Assembly: GCF_023218175.1 (NCBI RefSeq)
Contig: NZ_JALPTH010000001.1
Span: 124,001 to 188,000 of the forward strand
Source of the DNA: Streptomyces lichenis
Lineage (GTDB): Bacteria > Actinomycetota > Actinomycetes > Streptomycetales > Streptomycetaceae
Length of the DNA stretch: 64,000 bases
Direction of reading: 5' to 3'
Positions 44,154 through 53,035 of the stretch are shown here, piece after piece (the stretch's first letter is position 1; every line of letters begins with the position of its first letter). The translations under genes were made by a program, and so were the position numbers. The notes beneath the pieces were generated by a model, which did not search any database, was not told the DNA's origin, and worked only from the letters and a program-made list of their open reading frames with translations.

Positions 44154-46250
44154 GTGTCCAAACTGACCGACGTGCCCAAACGCATCCTGATCGGCCGGGC
44201 GCTGCGCAGCGACAGGCTGGGGGAGACCCTCCTCCCCAAGCGCATCGCCCTGCCCGTCTTCGCGTCCGACCCGCTCTCCTCGGTGGCGTACGCGCCCGGT
44301 GAGGTCCTGCTGGTCCTCTCCATCGCGGGTGTGTCGGCCTACCACTTCAGCCCCTGGATCGCGGTCGCCGTCGTGGTCCTGATGTTCACGGTGGTCGCCT
44401 CCTACCGGCAGAACGTCCACGCCTACCCCAGCGGCGGCGGCGACTACGAGGTCGCCACCACCAACCTCGGCCCGAGGGCCGGGCTGACCGTGGCCAGCGC
44501 GCTGCTGGTCGACTACGTCCTCACCGTCGCCGTCTCCATCTCCTCCGGCGTGGAGAACCTCGGCTCCGCCATCCCCTTCGTCGTCGAGCACAAGGTCTTC
44601 TCGGCCATCGCCGTGATCGGCCTGCTCACCGTGATGAACCTGCGCGGGGTGCGGGAGTCCGGCAAGCTCTTCGCCATCCCCACCTACGTCTTCGTGGCCG
44701 GCGTCTTCATCATGATCGCCTGGGGCGCGTACCAGTCGCTGGTCCTGGGCGACACCATGAAGGCCCCCACCGCCGACTTCGAGATCAAGCCGGAGCACCA
44801 GGGCCTGGCCGGCTTCGCCTTGGTCTTCCTCCTCCTGCGGGCCTTCTCCTCCGGCTGCGCCGCGCTCACCGGCGTGGAGGCGATCAGCAACGGCGTCCCC
44901 GCCTTCCGCAAGCCCAAGAGCAAGAACGCGGCCACCACCCTCGCCCTGATGGGCGGCCTGGCCGTCACCATGTTCTGCGGCATCATCGGCCTGGCCATGG
45001 CCTCCGGCGTCAAGATGGCCGAGACCCCGGCGCACGACCTGCTCCGCGACGGCGTCCCGGTCGGCTCCGACTACGTCCAGAACCCGGTGATCTCCCAGGT
45101 CGCGGCCGCGGTCTTCGGCCAGGGCACCTTCTTCTTCATCCTGCTCGCCGCCGCCACCGCCCTGGTCCTCTTCCTGGCCGCCAACACCGCCTACAACGGC
45201 TTCCCGCTGCTCGGCTCGATCCTGGCCCAGGACCGCTATCTGCCGCGCCAGCTGCACACCCGCGGCGACCGGCTGGCCTTCTCCAACGGCATCGTGCTGC
45301 TGGCCGGGGCCGCGATGCTGCTGGTCGGGATCTACGAGGCCGACTCCACCAAGCTGATCCAGCTCTACATCGTCGGCGTCTTCGTCTCCTTCACCCTCAG
45401 CCAGACCGGCATGGTCCGGCACTGGAACCGCCATCTGCGCACCGAGAAGGACCCCGCCGTCCGCCGCCGGATGGTCCGCTCCCGGGCCATCAACGCCTTC
45501 GGCGCCACCTTCACCGGCCTGGTCCTGATCGTCGTGCTGGCCACCAAGTTCACCCACGGTGCCTGGGTCGCGCTGCTCGGCATGGTGATCTTCTACGGCG
45601 TGATGAGCGCGATCCGGAAGCACTACGACCGGGTGGCCGCGGAGATCTCCGCCCCCGACGAGCCCGGCGACGAGACCGCCCGCCCCTCCCGGGTGCACTC
45701 CATCGTCCTCGTCTCCAAGGTCCACCGCCCCACCCTCCGGGCGGTCGGCTACGCCAAGCTGATGCGCTCCGACAAGCTCGAAGCCCTCAGCGTCAACGTC
45801 GACCCCGCCGAGACCAAGGCGCTGCGCGACGAATGGGAACGCCGCTCCATCAACGTCCCCCTCAAGATCCTCGACTCCCCCTACCGCGAGATCACCCGCC
45901 CCGTGATCGAGTACGTCAAGTCCATCCGCCGCGAGAACCCGCGGGACGCGGTCAGCGTGATCATCCCCGAGTACGTGGTCGGCCACTGGTACGAGCACCT
46001 GCTGCACAACCAGAGCGCCCTGCGCCTCAAGGGCCGCCTGCTGTTCACCCCCGGGGTGATGGTCACCTCGGTGCCCTACCAGCTCCAGTCCTCCGAGGCC
46101 GCCAAGCGCCGCGCCAAGAAGCGCTCCGAATGGAACGCCCCCGGCGCCGTCCGCCGCGGCCCGGTAGACCCCCGCCACGGCAAGGAACCGGCCCAGCAGG
46201 GCGGCCCCGGCAACGGGACCGGGACCGGGACCGGGACCGGCAAGGCCTGA
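44154..46250 (+). CDS. APC superfamily permease, KimA/KUP-like potassium transporter candidate
   Basis: A 698-residue membrane protein: about 12 membrane helices (residues about 30-470) followed by a cytoplasmic domain of about 200 residues (HSIVLVSKVHRPTLRAVGYAK, YVVGHWYEHLLHNQS) and a Gly-rich tail ending in (Gly-Thr)4. The layout and the opening ALPVFASDPLSSVAYAPGE match the APC group that contains KimA, a c-di-AMP-controlled K+ importer; adjacency to two trkA genes supports K+ transport, but amino-acid transport cannot be excluded. A TACGAT box (44141-44146) ends 7 bases before the GTG at 44154, consistent with a leaderless mRNA. An upstream frame to 44109 is not favoured. Confidence 0.88.
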   Translation: MSKLTDVPKRILIGRALRSDRLGETLLPKRIALPVFASDPLSSVAYAPGEVLLVLSIAGVSAYHFSPWIAVAVVVLMFTVVASYRQNVHAYPSGGGDYEVATTNLGPRAGLTVASALLVDYVLTVAVSISSGVENLGSAIPFVVEHKVFSAIAVIGLLTVMNLRGVRESGKLFAIPTYVFVAGVFIMIAWGAYQSLVLGDTMKAPTADFEIKPEHQGLAGFALVFLLLRAFSSGCAALTGVEAISNGVPAFRKPKSKNAATTLALMGGLAVTMFCGIIGLAMASGVKMAETPAHDLLRDGVPVGSDYVQNPVISQVAAAVFGQGTFFFILLAAATALVLFLAANTAYNGFPLLGSILAQDRYLPRQLHTRGDRLAFSNGIVLLAGAAMLLVGIYEADSTKLIQLYIVGVFVSFTLSQTGMVRHWNRHLRTEKDPAVRRRMVRSRAINAFGATFTGLVLIVVLATKFTHGAWVALLGMVIFYGVMSAIRKHYDRVAAEISAPDEPGDETARPSRVHSIVLVSKVHRPTLRAVGYAKLMRSDKLEALSVNVDPAETKALRDEWERRSINVPLKILDSPYREITRPVIEYVKSIRRENPRDAVSVIIPEYVVGHWYEHLLHNQSALRLKGRLLFTPGVMVTSVPYQLQSSEAAKRRAKKRSEWNAPGAVRRGPVDPRHGKEPAQQGGPGNGTGTGTGTGKA

Positions 46251-46255
46251 CGGAG

Positions 46256-46383
46256 GATGGGGCGGGGGCGGTAGGGACCGCTCCTCCGTGCGGGCGGGGG
46301 TGGTAGGGACTGCTCCTCCGTGCGGGTGGGGGTGGTAGGGACTGCTCCTCCGTGCGGGTGGGGGTGGTACGAACTGCTCCTCC
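46256..46383. repeat. 32-bp tandem repeat, four copies
   Basis: Perfectly phased 32-base units at 46288-46319, 46320-46351 and 46352-46383 (start GTGCGGGTGGGGGTGGTAGG, end CTGCTCCTCC), preceded by a diverged copy from about 46256 and followed by fragments of the CTCCTCCGTG end. It is not coding. A TAGACT element near 46457 may be the -10 box of the following gene. Confidence 0.85.
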
Positions 46384-46546
46384 GTGTGGAGCCGCCGGCG
46401 GGCGGACCACTCCTCCGTGCGGGACCGCCGGCGGTACGGACCTTCGCCCACGCCCGCGTAGACTGGTGGGCTGCCCGCCCTGTCGGGTGGGCCGTCCTCC
46501 GGGTCGCCCACCGTCCCGCCCCCACCCTCCCTGGAGCTCCTCCGCC

Positions 46547-47890
46547 ATGCCGCACGCCTCCGAGCCCTCCGCCCCCTCCGCCGCCGAGCCTTCGCTGGTC
46601 GGGGAGGAGTACGAGGTCGAGGTCGGCCCCGTCGCGCACGGCGGGCACTGCATCGCCCGCAACGACGAGGGGCGGGTGCTCTTCGTCCGGCACACCCTGC
46701 CGGGGGAGCGGGTGGTGGCCCGGGTGACCGAGGGCGCGGCCGACTCCCGCTACCTCCGCGCCGACGCCGTCGAGATCCTGAACCCCTCCAAGGACCGGGT
46801 GGAGGCCCCCTGCCCGTTCGCCGGGCCCGGCCGGTGCGGCGGGTGCGACTGGCAGCACGCCAAGCCCGGTGCCCAGCGCCGCCTCAAGGGCGAGGTCATC
46901 GCCGAGCAGCTCCAGCGGCTCGCCGGCCTCACCCCCGAGGAGGCCGGCTGGGACGGCACCGTCGTCCCCGCCGAGGGCGACAAGCTGCCCGCCGGCGAGG
47001 TGCCCGCCTGGCGCACCCGTGTCCAGTACGCCGTGGACGCCGAGGGCCGCGCCGGACTGCGCCGCCACCGCTCCCACGAGGTCGAGCCCATCGACCGCTG
47101 CCTGATCGCCGCCCCCGGGATCTCGGAGCTCGGCATCGAGCGGCGCGACTGGCCGGGCATGGCCTCCATCGAGGCGATCGCCGCCACCGGCTCCGCCGAC
47201 CGCCAGGTCGTCCTGACCCCGCGCCCCGGCGCCCGCCTGCCCATCGTCGAGCTGGACCGGCCCGTCTCCGTCCTCCGCGTCCACGAGCGGGACGGCAGCG
47301 TCCACCGCGTCCACGGCCGCCCCTTCGTCCGCGAACGCGCCGACGACCGCACCCACCGCGTCGGCAACGGCGGCTTCTGGCAGGTCCACCCCAAGGCGGC
47401 CGACACCCTGGTCACCGCCGTCATGCAGGGCCTGCTGCCCCGCAAGGGCGACACCGCCCTCGACCTCTACTGCGGCGCCGGCCTTTTCGCCGGCGCCCTC
47501 GCCGACCGGGTCGGCGACCAGGGCGCCGTCCTCGGCATCGAACTCGGCAAGCGCGCTGTCGAGGACGCCCGCCACAACCTCCAGCACTTCGACCGGGTCC
47601 GCATCGAGCAGGGCAAGGTCGAGCAGGTCCTGCCCCGCACCCGGATCACCGAGGCCGACCTCGTCGTCCTCGACCCGCCCCGCGCCGGCGCCGGCCGCGA
47701 CACCGTCACCCGCCTCGCCGCCCTCGGCGCCCGCCGCATCGCCTACGTCGCCTGCGACCCCGCCGCCCTCGCCCGCGACCTCGCCTACTTCCGCGAGGCC
47801 GGCTACCGGCCGCGCACGCTGCGGGCGTTCGACCTGTTCCCGATGACGCACCATGTGGAGTGCGTGGCGATCCTGGAGCCGGTGAAGTAG
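46547..47890 (+). CDS. TrmA/RumA family SAM-dependent RNA methyltransferase
   Basis: A 447-residue enzyme that 5-methylates a uridine in tRNA or rRNA. An N-terminal TRAM domain (residues about 15-75, VGEEYEVEVGPVAHGGHCIAR) is followed by the iron-sulfur cysteines (APCPFAGPGRCGGCDWQH), then the SAM domain with LDLYCGAGLFAGALA, LDPPRAGAG and the catalytic Cys of YVACDPAALARDL. The exact base cannot be told (RlmC/RlmD/TrmA-type). GGAG lies about 10 bases before the ATG at 46547. The upstream frame crosses the 32-base repeats and is rejected. It marks the right end of the conserved block. Confidence 0.92.
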   Translation: MPHASEPSAPSAAEPSLVGEEYEVEVGPVAHGGHCIARNDEGRVLFVRHTLPGERVVARVTEGAADSRYLRADAVEILNPSKDRVEAPCPFAGPGRCGGCDWQHAKPGAQRRLKGEVIAEQLQRLAGLTPEEAGWDGTVVPAEGDKLPAGEVPAWRTRVQYAVDAEGRAGLRRHRSHEVEPIDRCLIAAPGISELGIERRDWPGMASIEAIAATGSADRQVVLTPRPGARLPIVELDRPVSVLRVHERDGSVHRVHGRPFVRERADDRTHRVGNGGFWQVHPKAADTLVTAVMQGLLPRKGDTALDLYCGAGLFAGALADRVGDQGAVLGIELGKRAVEDARHNLQHFDRVRIEQGKVEQVLPRTRITEADLVVLDPPRAGAGRDTVTRLAALGARRIAYVACDPAALARDLAYFREAGYRPRTLRAFDLFPMTHHVECVAILEPVK

Positions 47891-47933
47891 GGGGACCGAG
47901 CTGCGGTTTTGTGCGTGCGCGGTATGTGTGGTG

Positions 47934-48008
47934 TGGGAGCTTCTGGATCGGGCGCTCTTCCGCCGCTTCGACATGCTCGCCACGTACGGCGCCCCCACGC
48001 CCGAGTAA
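47934..48008 (+). pseudogene. C-terminal fragment of an AAA ATPase gene
   Basis: A 24-codon stretch ending at TAA (48006-48008) reads WELLDRALFRRFDMLATYGA and PTPE, which matches the 'LDRALxRRFD' sensor-2 region near the end of many AAA-family ATPases. No upstream part of the gene remains: the RNA methyltransferase stop is only 47 bases earlier. Confidence 0.5.
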
Positions 48009-48094
48009 GCCGTGGAGGTCATGCACCGACGGCCAGTCGGAACGGATACAGGCACCGTACGGTGGGATGCCGTGACAGACAGTGCATCCGGTCT

Positions 48095-48480
48095 GAGCAT
48101 GCCGAGCTGGTCAAAGCGGCGGAAGCGGCAGCCAAGCGGGCCATCCCGGCCAAGGCCCTCATCCGCGCCACCCACCCCGCGGCCGGCTCGGTGCCGCACC
48201 TGCGCCCGGCCCGCGCCCAAGCCGCTCTCGGCGACCGCCGCGCCACCCCGCACTCCCTGAACACGGCAGAGCGGCTGCTCGATACGGGAGGGACAGGTGA
48301 CATCCCGGCCCAGTGCTCGTGGAGGTCGCCGGCCGACCTCGCCGTCGACTCCGGCCGTTGCCTTCTCGACCTCGGCGACACCACCCGCGCCCACACCCTC
48401 ATCGCCGAAGGCCAGGCCCTCCTGCCGCCCAGCCCGGCGCCCTTCCCGCGCTGCCATCCTCCACGAGGCGGAGGAGCGTC
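48095..48480 (+). pseudogene. Remnant of a TPR-containing regulator, C-terminal part
   Basis: The frame HAELVKAAEAAAKRAIPAKA, then HLRPARAQAALGDRRA, LNTAERLLD and DLAVDSGRCLLDLGDTTRAH TLIAEGQALLP (two adjacent pieces) resembles the tetratricopeptide-like C-terminal region of Streptomyces XRE-family regulators. No DNA-binding domain, start codon with ribosome site, or proper end is present. Downstream the sequence shifts frame (AILHEAEERRLLSASRR) before the next gene. Confidence 0.45.
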
Positions 48481-48525
48481 GGCTCCTGAGCGCGTCTCGG
48501 CGTGCGGAGAGGAGCCTGCGCGCGG

Positions 48526-49707
48526 TCAGTTGCAGAAGGCGGTGTCCGTCGCGGACACGACCGCCTTTGCGCTCTTCTCCGCGTCGCCGAAGGTTCCGGG
48601 GAGTGCGGTCACCGCCAAACCGACCGAGCGGCCGTCGTCGGTGGCGCCGCCCCGGGTCTCATAGCCGTCGATGTCGCCGCCGTGCCCCCAGTACACGCCG
48701 CCGCAGCTCAGCGGGATGCTGAAGATGCCGAGACCGTAACGCCATCCGGGCATGAGCGGCGCGTCGACCGTCTTGCGCATCTCGGCCAGTTGCTCGGGTG
48801 CGAGCAGCTTCCCGTCGAGGAGCAGGCGGGCGAACTTCGCGAGGTCGCTCGGTGTGGAGATCATCTGGCCGGCGGCTCCGCCCCAGGAGGGGTCCAGCCG
48901 GGTGGCGTCGATGACCTTGCCGTTCTTCGGGCTGCTGAGGGCATAGCCGCGAGCGTGGGGCCGGGGGACGGACTGGTCGCCGGGCTGCGGCCACGAGGTG
49001 TGGCGCAGCCCCGCTTTGCGGATCACGCGCTCGGTGATCTGCTCCTGTACCGGGCGTTCGGTAACCTTCTCGATCAGCATGCCCGCCAGCAGGTAGTTGG
49101 TGTTGCTGTACTTCCACTTCGCGCCCGGCGCGAATTCCGCCGGGTGGGCCAGAGCCGCGTCGAGCAGATCCCGCGGATGGAAGAACCTGTGCTGGATCTC
49201 CGTGAAGTTCTCCAGGCCGATGTGTTCGGTGTAGTTGGGGAGACCGCTGGTGTGCTGCAGCAGCTGCCGTACGGTGATCTTCCTGCCGTCGATGCCCTTG
49301 CCCCGTACCACTGCGGGCAGGTACGTCTCGATGGGCTCGTCCATCGAGACCTTGCCCTCGGCCACCAGTTGGAGGACCACGACCGCGGTGAACGTCTTGG
49401 TGTTGCTGCCCGCCCGTACGTAACCGTCGTGCGGGACCGGAACCTGTTCGTGGAGCCGCGCGGACCCGGAGACGAGCGAGGAGGTGCGGCCGCCCTCGCG
49501 CACCCAGGCGAAGGCGGCGGGGAACTTGTCCTCGCGCACCAAGGCGTCGAGGCTCTTCTGAAGGGCCCTGTCCTTGCTGCCCCGCCCAGGCGTGTCGTGG
49601 GGCGGATCCGCCACCGCGGCGACGGTGGTGGCAGAGCTCACCAGGCTCACCGCCGCTATGACCAGCAGGCCCTTGCGCAGCCTTGAGGCGGTCTTCGTGC
49701 GCATCAT
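48526..49707 (-). CDS. Secreted class C beta-lactamase-fold serine hydrolase (D-Ala-D-Ala carboxypeptidase type)
   Basis: A 393-residue exported serine hydrolase. Residues 1-33 form a signal peptide (RKGLLVIAAVSLVSSATTVA, cleavage near VADP). Active-site motifs are S101-x-x-K104 (AGSNTKTFTAV), the Tyr-Ser-Asn triad Y200-N202 (KWKYSNTNYLLAG) and HGG (YWGHGGDIDGY). It is closest to the R61-type DD-peptidase/esterase group; activity could be on peptidoglycan, beta-lactams or other esters. AAGGAG lies 7 bases before the first of two adjacent ATG codons. The gene sits inside an accessory stretch with remnants on its left. Confidence 0.92.
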   Translation of the reverse strand: MMRTKTASRLRKGLLVIAAVSLVSSATTVAAVADPPHDTPGRGSKDRALQKSLDALVREDKFPAAFAWVREGGRTSSLVSGSARLHEQVPVPHDGYVRAGSNTKTFTAVVVLQLVAEGKVSMDEPIETYLPAVVRGKGIDGRKITVRQLLQHTSGLPNYTEHIGLENFTEIQHRFFHPRDLLDAALAHPAEFAPGAKWKYSNTNYLLAGMLIEKVTERPVQEQITERVIRKAGLRHTSWPQPGDQSVPRPHARGYALSSPKNGKVIDATRLDPSWGGAAGQMISTPSDLAKFARLLLDGKLLAPEQLAEMRKTVDAPLMPGWRYGLGIFSIPLSCGGVYWGHGGDIDGYETRGGATDDGRSVGLAVTALPGTFGDAEKSAKAVVSATDTAFCN

Positions 49708-49953
49708 CGCGAACTCCTTGGAATCGGTACGTGGGTTGGGCTTGCTCGCGACCTCCGGGCCCGCGCGAATCGACAGCGGTACTCTCGTGGTCCGCGACCG
49801 GTCGGCTGTCTTCCCGCATCGCCGTAGGCGAGGCCCGGAAGGCCGCGCGGCATCTCAGCGCGGGCGGCGCGAAGTCCGCCACGCCGGGCGCGTCCTGCTC
49901 GGCATCGGAAAAGGCCCGCCGTACGGGTGGGGTCGTTCCGGCGGGTCGGCGGC
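49708..49953. other. Upstream region of the serine hydrolase gene, nothing recognised
   Basis: The 246 bases between the serine hydrolase start and the next minus-strand gene hold no gene I can support; presumably the serine hydrolase promoter lies here. Confidence 0.4.
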
Positions 49954-50127
49954 TCAGGAGCTCCGCGGGTTCTTATCGCGTAGCAGCCACAGCGTGAAGG
50001 CCGGTCCCAGGAAGGTCAGGCCGGAGGCGACGCTGAGTGCCGTCTGCGTCGTTCCGGACCACAGGTGGCTCGTCGTCACGTTGAAGAGGAGCGAGCAGAC
50101 GAGCACGGACCAGAGCAGGGCCTTCAT
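49954..50127 (-). CDS. Small membrane protein (57 aa)
   Basis: A 57-residue protein: MKALLWSVLVCSLLFNVTTS, then a polar turn and a second hydrophobic stretch (ALSVASGLTFLGPAFTLWLL) and a charged end RDKNPRSS. This predicts two membrane helices with a short outside loop. A perfect GGGAGG lies 4 bases before the ATG at 50127, which strongly supports a real gene. It is divergent from the histidine kinase gene, 153 bases away; small membrane proteins beside two-component systems are sometimes their targets or modulators, but that is only inference. Confidence 0.75.
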   Translation of the reverse strand: MKALLWSVLVCSLLFNVTTSHLWSGTTQTALSVASGLTFLGPAFTLWLLRDKNPRSS

Positions 50128-50280
50128 GGGGCCTCCCGTGGGCGAGTGTGTGACGCGGTACGTCCTGATGCCTCCATCCTGGTCACCGGACCCCGCACCG
50201 CGGCAGGGCCCCTACTCGTCGGTGGATGGTGTAGCAGGCTCCACCTCGCGGGGTCGTGCCGGTCGCCTAGGCTGGTCGCC

Positions 50281-51462
50281 ATGGAACGGGCGGTGGGCAG
50301 GGCTTGGCGGGCGACCTGGCATCTCGTCGTCGGCTTCGGGCTCAGCTGCGCCTGTCTCTTCCTGGTGGCCCTGTTCCTCATCGGGCTGGTGGCGACCGCC
50401 CTCGTGGTGGGTGCGGGGATGCTGCCCGAGACCGTCATGACCGTGCGGCGGTTCGCGGGCTTCGAGAGGCGGCGGGTGGGCGCCTGGACGGGCGTCGAGG
50501 TGCCGGAGGTGTACGCCCCCTTGACCGGAACCGTCGTGCAGCGGCTGCGCAGTGCGGCCGGCGACCCCGGCACCGTGCGTGATCTGCTGTGGGTCGGGGC
50601 CCAGATGGTGTACGGGATCGCCCTGTTCTGCGTCGTGCTGGTCCTCTGGGTGCCCGCGATGGTGGTCGACGGACCGTGGTGCGGGGTGCTCGGCCGCACC
50701 CCGGTCGTCCTGCCCCTGCTCACCCGTACCGCCGATCTCGAATCCGCCTGGTCCCGAGCCCTCCTGACGCCTTCGCCGCAGGCCCGCCTCGCCCGTCGGG
50801 TCGAGCAGCTCACCGAGACCCGGGCCGGCGCGGTCGCCGCGCACGGCGCCGAGCTGCGGCGTATCGAACGTGATCTGCACGATGGCACCCAGGCCCGCCT
50901 GGTCTCGCTTTCGATGCGCATCGGGCTCGCCAAACGGGCCTACGACACCGATCCCGCGACCGGCCGCGCCCTGCTCGACGAGGCGCAGACGCAGGCGGAG
51001 GAGGCGCTCACCGAACTGCGGCACGTGGTGCGCGGCATCCACCCGCCCGTCCTCACCGACCGGGGTCTGGAGGGCGCCGTGCGTGCGCTCGCCGCGAGCA
51101 GCGGTCTGGACGTCGAGGTGAGCGTCGACGGCACGGACGACGGGACGCGGGCGCCCGCCGCCGTGGAGGCCGCCGCCTACTTCGCGGTGGCCGAGGCGCT
51201 CACCAACGCGGCCAAGCACGGCGGTGCCGAGCGAGCGTCGGTGACGCTGACCCGGACCCCCCGTCTGGTCCGTGTCCGGGTCCACGACGAGGGCCGTGGC
51301 GGTGCCGAGGAGGCCCTCACCGGCACCGACCCTGAACAGCCGCGCGGCACCGGCCTGATCGGCATCCGCCGCCGGGTCGCCGCCCTGGACGGATCCGTTC
51401 GGGTGACCAGCCCCGCCGGGGGTCCGACCGACATCGAAGTGGAGCTGCCGTGCGCGTGGTGA
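50281..51462 (+). CDS. NarL-type sensor histidine kinase (HisKA_3)
   Basis: A 393-residue membrane kinase. Helices at residues about 15-50 (VVGFGLSCACLFLVALFLIGL and onward) and about 100-130 (MVYGIALFCVVLVLWVPAMVV) anchor it with little extracellular sequence. The phosphoacceptor is H200 in RIERDLHDGTQARLVSLSMR, typical of the HPK7 group, and the ATPase domain has EALTNAAKHGGA and GTGLIGIRRRVAALDG. A TAGGCT box ends 7 bases before the ATG, suggesting a leaderless mRNA. The regulator gene overlaps its end by 13 bases. Confidence 0.92.
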   Translation: MERAVGRAWRATWHLVVGFGLSCACLFLVALFLIGLVATALVVGAGMLPETVMTVRRFAGFERRRVGAWTGVEVPEVYAPLTGTVVQRLRSAAGDPGTVRDLLWVGAQMVYGIALFCVVLVLWVPAMVVDGPWCGVLGRTPVVLPLLTRTADLESAWSRALLTPSPQARLARRVEQLTETRAGAVAAHGAELRRIERDLHDGTQARLVSLSMRIGLAKRAYDTDPATGRALLDEAQTQAEEALTELRHVVRGIHPPVLTDRGLEGAVRALAASSGLDVEVSVDGTDDGTRAPAAVEAAAYFAVAEALTNAAKHGGAERASVTLTRTPRLVRVRVHDEGRGGAEEALTGTDPEQPRGTGLIGIRRRVAALDGSVRVTSPAGGPTDIEVELPCAW

Positions 51463-52094
51463 TCGCCGAGGACAACGCCCTCCTGCGGGAGGGCCTGGTC
51501 CTGCTGCTGCGCTCCTCCGGCCACGAGGTGGCGGGTGTCGCCGCGACCGGGCCCGAGATCGTGCCCCTGCTGCTCGACCAGCGGCCGGACGCCGCCGTGC
51601 TCGACGTACGGATGCCGCCCGACTTCCGTGACGAGGGACTGCGCGCCGCCCTCGCCGCCCGTGAGCAGTTGCCCGGCCTTCCGGTGCTCGTCCTCTCCCA
51701 GTACGTCGAGGAGACCTACGCGGCCGAACTCCTCGGCGGCGGGGCGCGCGGTGTCGGCTATCTGCTCAAGGACCGGGTGGGCCGGGTGGACGAGTTCCTC
51801 GATGCGCTCGGCCGGGTCGCCGACGGGGGCACGGCGCTCGACCCCGAGGTCGTCACCGAGCTGATGTCCCGGCGGCGCCGCGACGATCCACTGGCGGCCC
51901 TCACCCCGCGCGAGCGCGAGGTGCTGCATCTGATGGCCGAAGGCCATGACAACGCGACGATCGCCAAGTCGCTCGTGGTGACGGAGCGTTCGGTGCACAA
52001 GCACATCGGCAACGTCTTCACCAAGCTCGAACTGCCGCCCAGCGACAGCGGACACCGCAGGGTGCGGGCTGTGCTCGCCTATCTCAACGCCTGA
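51450..52094 (+). CDS. NarL/LuxR-type response regulator
   Basis: A 214-residue regulator: receiver domain with D8 and phospho-site D52 (AAVLDVRMPP), Lys in YLLKDRVG, and a LuxR-type HTH (residues about 148-210; LTPREREVLHLMAEGHDNATIAKSL, HKHIGNVFTKL). Start GTG lies within the kinase gene (13-base overlap), so the two are translationally coupled. Such pairs next to permease genes often control ABC exporters; a permease remnant lies just downstream on the opposite strand. Confidence 0.93.
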   Translation: MRVVIAEDNALLREGLVLLLRSSGHEVAGVAATGPEIVPLLLDQRPDAAVLDVRMPPDFRDEGLRAALAAREQLPGLPVLVLSQYVEETYAAELLGGGARGVGYLLKDRVGRVDEFLDALGRVADGGTALDPEVVTELMSRRRRDDPLAALTPREREVLHLMAEGHDNATIAKSLVVTERSVHKHIGNVFTKLELPPSDSGHRRVRAVLAYLNA

Positions 52095-52560
52095 GCGGAG
52101 CGCCGCCGGGCCCGGCGCCCCGCTGTGCGGTCCCACCGCAGGGGCGTACGGGCTGGGAGCAGCGTCCCCGCGGCCGTCGTCACCACGACCACACCGACGA
52201 TCACCGTTGCCCCGAGGGCGGTCACGGGCCGGGCCCGGGCGATGGGCTCGCAGCCGAGGAACGTGGTCAGGCGGGCGATGCCCACGGTCAGGCCGGCCGC
52301 CATCGGGACGCCGGCCAAGAGCCGGGCGGCTGTGGCCGGTTTGCCCCCCGGCAGCAGCGCGCCGCCGGACCGCAGCAGACCGAGCAGACCGAAGAACGCC
52401 GGCACCGAAGCGACCGCCCCCGAGCAGCGCGGGACCCACCGAGACTCGCGAGGGCCTCCCGGCCGACGGCGGTGCGCAATCGCCGTGGCGCGGCACCGAC
52501 GGCGCCCGGCAGCGCCGACCGTGCCGGGGCCGTCGCCAGCTGTCTGAGCAGGTCCCGAGG
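52079..52560 (-). pseudogene. Probable remnant of an ABC transporter permease (FtsX/MacB-like) C-terminus
   Basis: The minus-strand frame ending at 52079 contains hydrophobic helices (AARLLAGVPMAAGLTVGIA and VTALGATVIVGVVVVTTAAG) followed by TLLPARTPLR, which fits the last helix and 'LPARRALR' end of MacB/FtsX-type permeases. The upstream part is Arg/Gly-rich and no start with a ribosome site is visible; the alternative frame TAVGREALASLGGSR suggests a frameshift. The end overlaps the response-regulator gene by 16 bases. Confidence 0.4.
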
Positions 52561-52621
52561 CCGATTCCCCGCCGTTTCGAGCTGACCGCGACCGTGTGCC
52601 GGGCGGCACGGGAGCGCCTGT

Positions 52622-52645
52622 CATTCTTTCCGATGGAAAAGAATG
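52622..52645. promoter_or_regulatory. Operator-like inverted repeat over the start of the broken TetR gene
   Basis: CATTCTTTCC (52622-52631) and GGAAAAGAATG (52635-52645) form a near-perfect inverted repeat with one extra A. It is strikingly A/T-rich for the region and overlaps the ATG at 52643, as expected of a TetR-family autoregulatory operator. Confidence 0.5.
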
Positions 52646-53035
52646 GCAGGAGTGATTCCGTCAACTTCAGACCACCAGGGCGTTGCGCCGCGCGAGCGGC
52701 TCCTGGCACGGCTTCTCGACGCCTTCGGGGAGTCCCTTCCTCCGCCCGATATGTCGCTGGGTGAGGCCGCAGCCCGGACCGAGGCCAGCCACGCACTGCT
52801 GCGCTACCACTTCGGGTCGCTCTCGGGCACCCTCGCCGCCATGCTCACGGCGCAGCGCTTCCGTGACGACGAGAGGCTTCTACGGGCAGCCCAGCAGAGC
52901 ACCTTGACTATTTCGTCGCGGCGATCTGGCATACGTACACCCGGCCGGAAAGTGGTGCGGGTCGGCGAGAAGGCGGAGGCCCAGCGGGGTCGGCGTCCCG
53001 AGCGCATTCCCTTTGGCGGCAGCACCTGTGAAGAG
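52643..53035 (+). pseudogene. TetR-family regulator gene broken by a frameshift
   Basis: The first frame reads a TetR DNA-binding domain: RERLLARLLDAFGESLPPPD, SLGEAAARTEASHALLRYHF and GSLSGTLAAMLTAQRFRDDE. Between about 52890 and 52905 the coding signal jumps to another frame (DYFVAAIWHTYTRPESGAG), which then ends at a TGA near 53033. The ligand-binding domain is therefore incomplete. The stretch from here to 53171 holds short protein-like pieces (DHWFAEPDGTSLACRR) in changing frames but no intact gene. Confidence 0.55.

Noticed and set aside
46256..46383. CRISPR array
   Set aside because: The 32-base units are directly adjacent with no spacers and no cas genes are nearby.
48012..48260. Separate small genes in the stretch after the RNA methyltransferase
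   Set aside because: Frames lack ribosome sites; the only protein-like signal is the TPR-like remnant in one frame.
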